Positions 39,201 through 64,000 of a stretch of DNA of 64,000 bases are shown piece by piece. This DNA comes from Aptenodytes patagonicus. Its lineage: Eukaryota > Chordata > Aves > Sphenisciformes > Spheniscidae. The position numbers were made by a program, and so were the translations under genes. Location: the NCBI RefSeq assembly GCF_965638725.1, contig NC_134960.1, positions 684,501 through 748,500 on the forward strand. The letters run 5' to 3'. How positions within the stretch are numbered: the stretch's first letter is position 1; every line of letters begins with the position of its first letter. The notes under the pieces are model-generated. The model made no database searches, was not told the origin of the DNA, and saw nothing but the letters and a program-made list of their open reading frames with translations.

Positions 39201-40486
39201 CAGCAGGACAGAAGGTTGACTGGAATTGGCAGTGAAGGTGTCGGAGCAAGAGTTACGCTCCAGTCTAGACAGACTTTCAGAAGGATTTGACCAAGTATCA
39301 GAGAGACCCGTTATCTTAAAAAAGAAAAAAGGAAAGTCGTGAAGAATTTTCAAAGACCCGCTGCTTGGTGACTACAGCCGAGTAGTTCTGAGGCCTATTT
39401 TAAATATGGAAATAGAAAAGTATCCGTAGAAATATCAGTTAACTACACACGGTAAATGTACGTCCTGCAACTCCAAACGGGTCTGGGTTTCACCGTGCGG
39501 AAGCTGTAAGGCTAGCTAGCTACTGACAAGTTAGCTTCCTTCAGAAGAGCCTTGCTACAGACGAAGCTCCGCAGAACACCCCGCTACACCCCGGTCACAG
39601 GCATTCGGCCAGCGTGCAAGGTGTTTTTCAGAAGCACAGCCGTGTTCACGACCGACGCAAAGCCCCTCGACACGATCCTCTCCCACCGCTCATAAAACCC
39701 GAGCCGGCCCTCCCGGAGCCCTCCGCCGGGAGGTGACCAGCGCGCCCGCGCTCTCCAGCGGACCTTCCCCACCGCGCACTCGGCTGCTCCAGCGACTCCC
39801 CTCAATCGGCTTACAGCGCTGTCCTCAGGGCTGTGCCACGAACCGGCGTTACGCAGCTGGAGACCGAGCTCCGTCACCGCAGCCCCTCACCGCCGCCGAG
39901 CAGCCCGCGCCCCGGGCCCGGCGGCCGCCCGCGCCCCGGCGAGGCGGGGGGGGGGGGGGGGGGGGGGGCGGGCGGGGGTTTCGCAGGCAGGCCAAGGCCG
40001 ACGGGCGGATTTTGGGACAAACGGCCACGCCGGGCGCACCGGCCCTCGGTAAATCCCAACCCTCGGCCCAAGCCCTTTGCACCGCAGCCTCCCGTAAACC
40101 GAGCGTGTGCTCAGAAGCGCTGGCCACCGGCAGCCAGCCGCGCGGCTCCGGGCCGGGCCCCGTCACCTCCCAGGGCCTCGGGACGCGGGGCTGCCCCGGG
40201 CTCGGGGCGCCGCAGCGGCGGGGCGAGGGAGGGCAGGGCCCGGCGCCGCACCGCCTCGCCCGGCTCCCGCGTCCCGGCCCCGCACGCAGCCCCGTTCCGC
40301 GGGGGCCGGGGGGGCCCCTGGAAAGCGCCGCCCGCCGCCTCCCCTCACGGCGGGGAGCAGCCCTGCCCCTGCCCCGCCGCCACACCGCCGGCCGGGCCGG
40401 GCCGGCCCTGCCCCCGCCCGCACTCACATCGGCTCCAGCAACTTGGCCAGCCAAGACTTGAGAGCGTCCACGTTCTCTATGATCAT
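17378..40486 (-). CDS. RBM27: RNA-binding protein 27, complete coding region in 21 exons
   Basis: Exons run right to left: 40428-40486, 37440-37558, 36471-36595, 33959-34050, 33184-33377, 32071-32328, 31271-31504, 29868-30002, 27631-27780, 25628-25775, 25183-25336, 23742-24005, 23493-23621, 22478-22600, 21860-21934, 21587-21751, 21059-21163, 20761-20952, 18675-18761, 18104-18214, 17378-17464. They total 3,006 nt and encode 1,001 residues in one frame with GT-AG introns. The start MIIENVDALK and the end ESRSWRR match the human protein (about 1,060 residues from memory). Domain order is PWI-like N-terminus, RS-rich tract, CCCH zinc finger, proline-rich segment, RRM, glutamine-rich segment, coiled coil, RGG tract, second RRM-like domain and acidic tail. 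RBM26/27 proteins are nuclear RNA-binding proteins tied to polyadenylated RNA surveillance. The start ATG has a strong CCACCATG context. The protein is shorter than human mainly because one cassette exon was not found. Confidence 0.95.
19058..19078. repeat. 9-bp inverted repeat around TTT
   Basis: AGTGAATTC, TTT and then GAATTCACT form a perfect short hairpin or palindromic site inside RBM27 intron 18. Confidence 0.85.
21059..23621 (-). CDS. RBM27: RBM27 exons 13-17: linker and coiled coil
   Basis: Exons are 23493-23621, 22478-22600, 21860-21934, 21587-21751 and 21059-21163. All five are phase 0 at both ends, so each could be skipped without a frameshift. Exon 13 encodes KPLASGAYVLNKVPVK. 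Exons 14-17 (about residues 688-843) carry alternating Lys/Glu/Gln/Leu sequence, such as EALKKKQ, EAMKLQQDMRKKK, MLISKLEKNK and LRKKLNQLQVE, typical of a long helix or coiled coil. This is the RBM26/27 dimerisation or scaffold region by similarity. Confidence 0.92.
23742..27780 (-). CDS. RBM27: RBM27 exons 9-12: central RRM and glutamine-rich segment
   Basis: Exon 9 (27631-27780) encodes TYEPDGYNPEAPSIT and PNLIGLTSGEMD. Exon 10 (25628-25775) encodes ANIIIQTEPP and KKPWLGK. Exon 11 (25183-25336) starts the RRM at about residue 526 (KLEVRKIPPELNN, HFSKFGTIVNIQ). Exon 12 (23742-24005) completes it (VAFQNDPEAALIQYLTND, NNRFIRVLWHRE). The RRM covers about residues 526-600 and is a single-stranded RNA-binding fold. 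The remaining part of exon 12 is rich in Gln and His and differs from the human protein more than its surroundings do. Confidence 0.93.
29868..31504 (-). CDS. RBM27: RBM27 exons 7-8: CCCH zinc finger and proline-rich segment
   Basis: Exon 7 (31271-31504) completes a CX8CX5CX3H zinc finger with ligands Cys278, Cys287, Cys293 and His297; the sequence around it reads ERGFCVLGDLCQFDHGND. CCCH fingers of this spacing bind single-stranded RNA. A proline-rich run follows (PFPPPPPGLPPPPGM). The long Pro-Gly repeat that I recall next to it in human RBM27 is absent here. Exon 8 (29868-30002) encodes SSLINNRDQPGTSAVP and ends in LLYTVSE plus one base. The next exon expected from the human protein was not found (see findings). 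Confidence 0.92.
30223..30285 (-). repeat. Long U-rich tract upstream of RBM27 exon 8
   Basis: The plus strand is almost pure A with a few G. The RBM27 transcript therefore carries about 60 nt of U with a few C, ending about 220 nt before the exon 8 acceptor. Such tracts bind PTB-like proteins and also vary in length as microsatellites. Confidence 0.85.
32071..34050 (-). CDS. RBM27: RBM27 exons 4-6: RS-rich tract and first half of the zinc finger
   Basis: Exon 4 (33959-34050) encodes a charged segment with EEERDGRKKK. Exon 5 (33184-33377) encodes a Tyr/Asp-rich stretch, then dense Arg-Ser repeats (about residues 160-190), typical of nuclear-speckle and splicing-associated proteins. Exon 6 (32071-32328) encodes VTVIAPAHH and ESWSNYYNNH segments and ends in KRRCRDYD, which supplies the first zinc ligand, Cys278. 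RS tracts are usually phosphorylated by SR kinases and drive nuclear localisation; that is family knowledge, not seen here. Confidence 0.93.
32946..32971. repeat. Perfect 11-bp inverted repeat with a 4-nt spacer
   Basis: TATCCACCGGT, then ATAC, then ACCGGTGGATA lies in RBM27 intron 5. It holds two ACCGGT palindromes 10 bp apart. It is more CG-rich than the surrounding intron, which makes it stand out. Confidence 0.9.
34735..34872 (+). mobile_element. CR1 non-LTR retrotransposon fragment (3' end)
   Basis: The stretch matches the 3' end of the CR1 family from memory: a segment with ATATTCAAGACTTGGCTTGA, then GGGTCCCTTCCAACCTAGAC and the terminal CTATGATTCC. The copy is 5'-truncated, as is usual for CR1, and has substitutions and small gaps, so it is old. 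It lies in RBM27 intron 3, antisense to that gene. The open frame across it (34,576-34,950) is not a gene. CR1 elements are abundant in birds and also occur in turtles and crocodilians. Confidence 0.8.
36471..40486 (-). CDS. RBM27: RBM27 exons 1-3: PWI-like N-terminal domain
   Basis: Exon 1 (40428-40486) encodes the first 19 residues plus two bases of an Ile codon. Exon 2 (37440-37558) supplies the third base and the CDADPSALANYVVALVKKD helix region. Exon 3 (36471-36595) continues through ETSGFVDKLFESLYTKSYLP into an E/K-rich linker. Together these about 101 residues form the conserved helical PWI-like module at the N-terminus of RBM26/27 proteins, a type of fold associated with nucleic-acid binding. 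The splice phases (2, 1, 0) join without any frame change. Confidence 0.93.
38502..38521 (-). repeat. Homopolymer tract (T on plus, A on minus)
   Basis: About 20 consecutive T on the plus strand, with a further T/C-rich lead-in, lie in RBM27 intron 1. This is a simple repeat. Confidence 0.85.
39946..39968 (+). repeat. Run of 23 G in RBM27 intron 1
   Basis: Twenty-three consecutive G on the plus strand (C on the RBM27 transcript) lie in the CpG island, followed by more G-runs. This can form a G-quadruplex or i-motif. Its length is prone to assembly and sequencing error. Confidence 0.85.
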
Positions 40487-40506
40487 GGTGGCCCCGCTGC
40501 TCCGCC

Positions 40507-40535
40507 CGGCTCGGCTCGGCTCGGCTCTGCTCGGC
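40507..40535 (-). repeat. RBM27: Pentanucleotide repeat in the RBM27 leader
   Basis: Tandem GGCTC units (plus strand) with one imperfect copy lie between the uORF stop (40,537) and the RBM27 start codon (40,486). The transcript reads this as repeated GAGCC. It is short, GC-rich and likely variable in length. Confidence 0.8.
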
Positions 40536-40536
40536 T

Positions 40537-40557
40537 TTACGCCGCCGCCGCCGCCAT
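40537..40557 (-). CDS. Minimal upstream ORF in the RBM27 5' leader
   Basis: On the minus strand, ATG followed by five GCG codons and TAA encodes Met-Ala5. The ATG has G at -3 and +4, a strong context, and the stop lies 50 nt before the RBM27 start. If the transcript begins upstream of 40,557, ribosomes would meet this uORF first and must reinitiate or leak past it. The same bases also contain ATGGCGGC, a YY1-like core often found at promoters, so the sequence may be kept for that reason. The transcription start is not known. Confidence 0.5.
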   Translation of the reverse strand: MAAAAA

Positions 40558-40697
40558 CGCCGCCCGGCCCGGCCCGCTCCCCGCAGCACTTGCTCGCCCC
40601 GGCCCCTTCCCCCCGCCGAGGCCTAGCACAGGAACTAGCCGCCAGCCCGCAACGCAGCCTGCTGGGCATAGCCGGGGCGGGACCAGGCCGCCGCTCA

Positions 40698-40702
40698 CCA
40701 AT
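40698..40702 (+). promoter_or_regulatory. CCAAT box 1 of the divergent promoter
   Basis: CCAATCAG, a good NF-Y core, lies about 210 bp upstream of the RBM27 start codon. A second box follows 32 bp further from RBM27. Confidence 0.55.
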
Positions 40703-40729
40703 CAGACAGCGGCGCTCGTACGCTGCGAG

Positions 40730-40734
40730 CCAAT
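40730..40734 (+). promoter_or_regulatory. CCAAT box 2 of the divergent promoter
   Basis: This CCAAT core has the same orientation as box 1 and lies 32 bp (about three helical turns) from it, a spacing common for paired NF-Y sites. It is followed by AGCAGCC. Confidence 0.55.
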
Positions 40735-41591
40735 AGCAGCCACGAAAAGCCGTCCCGAAGGTCAGCGGAGAACCAGCAGGCTAGGTCGAGCGAGCACAGG
40801 CACCCCGCTGCGACATCTTTGGGGGCGCTCTTAAAGGGGCAGCGCTCCCGGGCGGCCGGGCAGCCCGCCGAGCTGGCGCCCCCAGCGGCCCGGCGGGAGC
40901 CCCGCGGCGCGGCGGCCCCCGCGCGGCCTGGCCGGGGCGGGGCGGGTGGGTTTGTTTTATTTTTCCCCGTTTCCAGGTTTCCGCGCGGGGAGCCCCGCCC
41001 GGCCGCGTCCGTCTGCCGCTCTGCGGGCTCGGGCCCCTGCGCTGGCGAACCCGGCCACCGTGACGCCCCCCCCCCCCCCGGCCTCCCGGGCGCGGGTCGG
41101 TGCCGCGGCCTCTGCTGCGGCTGGGGGAGGCGGCGGCCCCGCTCCCTGCGCGCGGAGGCCCAGCGCCACGCGGCTGTCCGGGCTCCGCCGGTGCGAGCGC
41201 AGCAGGGGCGGGCCCGGCCGCCTTACCGGCGAGGCCCCGCCGCGCCCAGCCCGCTCGCACGGGAGCCACGGCCGGGCTTCTAGCGAGCCCCCGCCCCTGC
41301 CGGGCCCCGGCACCGCCGAGCCACTGCGCCGGCCCGGCCCTGGGAGCGGGGCTCTGCCCGCGCTGCAGCGGCGCAGCGGGACAGCTCTGCTCCCGCCGTG
41401 GCACGGGAGGGGAGCGAGGCCGCGGGGGGCGGACAGGCGCACCGCCTCCCCGCCGGGCCGGGCCGCGCTCCCTCCGCGCCGGCGGCAGCAGCCGGCCGCC
41501 TTCGCGCTACAAAAGGCCCACGCCCGCAGCCCGCTCCCGCCCGCCCCTCGGGCACGCCCCGGCCGGGCCGCCGCCTTCCCCCCCCCCCCGC

Positions 41592-41642
41592 CCGCCGCCT
41601 TGGTACGGCCCGGGCCGGCCCCGCCGCCTTGGTAGGGCCCGG
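41592..41642. repeat. 29-bp-period tandem duplication upstream of LARS1
   Basis: CCGCCGCCTTGGTA plus GGCCCGG occurs at 41,592 and again at 41,621, with one mismatch in 22 bases. The pair lies about 90-140 bp before the LARS1 start codon, in the likely core promoter or 5' leader. Confidence 0.8.
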
Positions 41643-41732
41643 CCGCCGGCGGGAGCTGTGGCCCGGCCCCGTGCGGCGGGGCGGGGCGCGGCGCTCCGCT
41701 CCGTCTCCCGTCAGGCGCGGCGGCCCGGCAGC

Positions 41733-63904
<22,172 letters not shown>

Positions 63905-64000
63905 TAACACTTTGTATTTGTTACTTTGTGGATATCTTTTGATCCTGATGTCTCTGATCCTTAATTATACAGCTGAATTGGAATCAGAATTGTGCCAAGA

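Larger units (their letters stand above)
17465..40427 (-). other. RBM27: RBM27 introns
   Basis: Twenty GT-AG introns separate the coding exons. The longest are intron 1 (37,559-40,427), intron 3 (34,051-36,470), intron 8 (27,781-29,867), intron 18 (18,762-20,760) and intron 9 (25,776-27,630). Most are ordinary A/T-rich DNA in which I see no second gene. Notable contents, listed separately, are a G23 run, a CR1 copy, three repeat or inverted-repeat structures and a long U-rich tract. No snoRNA or miRNA hairpin could be supported. Confidence 0.8.

Overview
This is a vertebrate nuclear window, most likely from a bird. Two reasons support that: a decayed, 5'-truncated CR1 retrotransposon lies at about 34,735-34,872, and two genes that are much longer in mammals are packed tightly with strong CpG islands. 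A turtle or crocodilian cannot be excluded from the sequence alone. No bacterial, viral, CRISPR or plasmid features were seen.

Layout. Positions 1-413 are a very GC-rich CpG-island edge with no recognised coding sequence. From about 414 to 13,110 the DNA is intergenic, with scattered CpG-rich islets and several POU4/homeodomain-like sites. From about 13,110 to at least 40,486, on the minus strand, lies the complete coding part of RBM27: 21 coding exons and 1,001 predicted residues, followed by a 3' UTR of about 4.3 kb. From 39,600 to 42,260 a CpG island holds the divergent RBM27/LARS1 promoter; the two start codons are 1,246 bp apart. From 41,733 to the right edge, on the plus strand, are the first 24 coding exons (830 codons) of LARS1, cytosolic leucyl-tRNA synthetase. 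The gene runs off the window.

I rebuilt both genes exon by exon, by matching translated segments to remembered human family proteins and requiring AG/GT junctions and a continuous frame. The RBM27 exons sum to 3,006 nt (1,002 codons including stop). The LARS1 exons sum to 2,490 nt. All junctions used are canonical GT-AG. LARS1 charges tRNA-Leu, edits misacylated tRNA and senses leucine for mTORC1. RBM27 is a nuclear CCCH/RRM RNA-binding protein of the RBM26/27 family linked to polyadenylated RNA surveillance. Their head-to-head placement suggests shared housekeeping expression.

In mammals POU4F3 follows RBM27 on the same strand, so the left 13 kb may be upstream regulatory DNA of POU4F3. No POU4F3 coding sequence is visible here. 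The points most worth a second look are an inverted pair of POU4-like sites (5,147-5,178), an apparently missing RBM27 cassette exon, a minimal uORF plus pentamer repeat in the RBM27 leader, a 29-bp tandem duplication just upstream of LARS1, and three strong short inverted repeats. I did not find a wholly new biological system.
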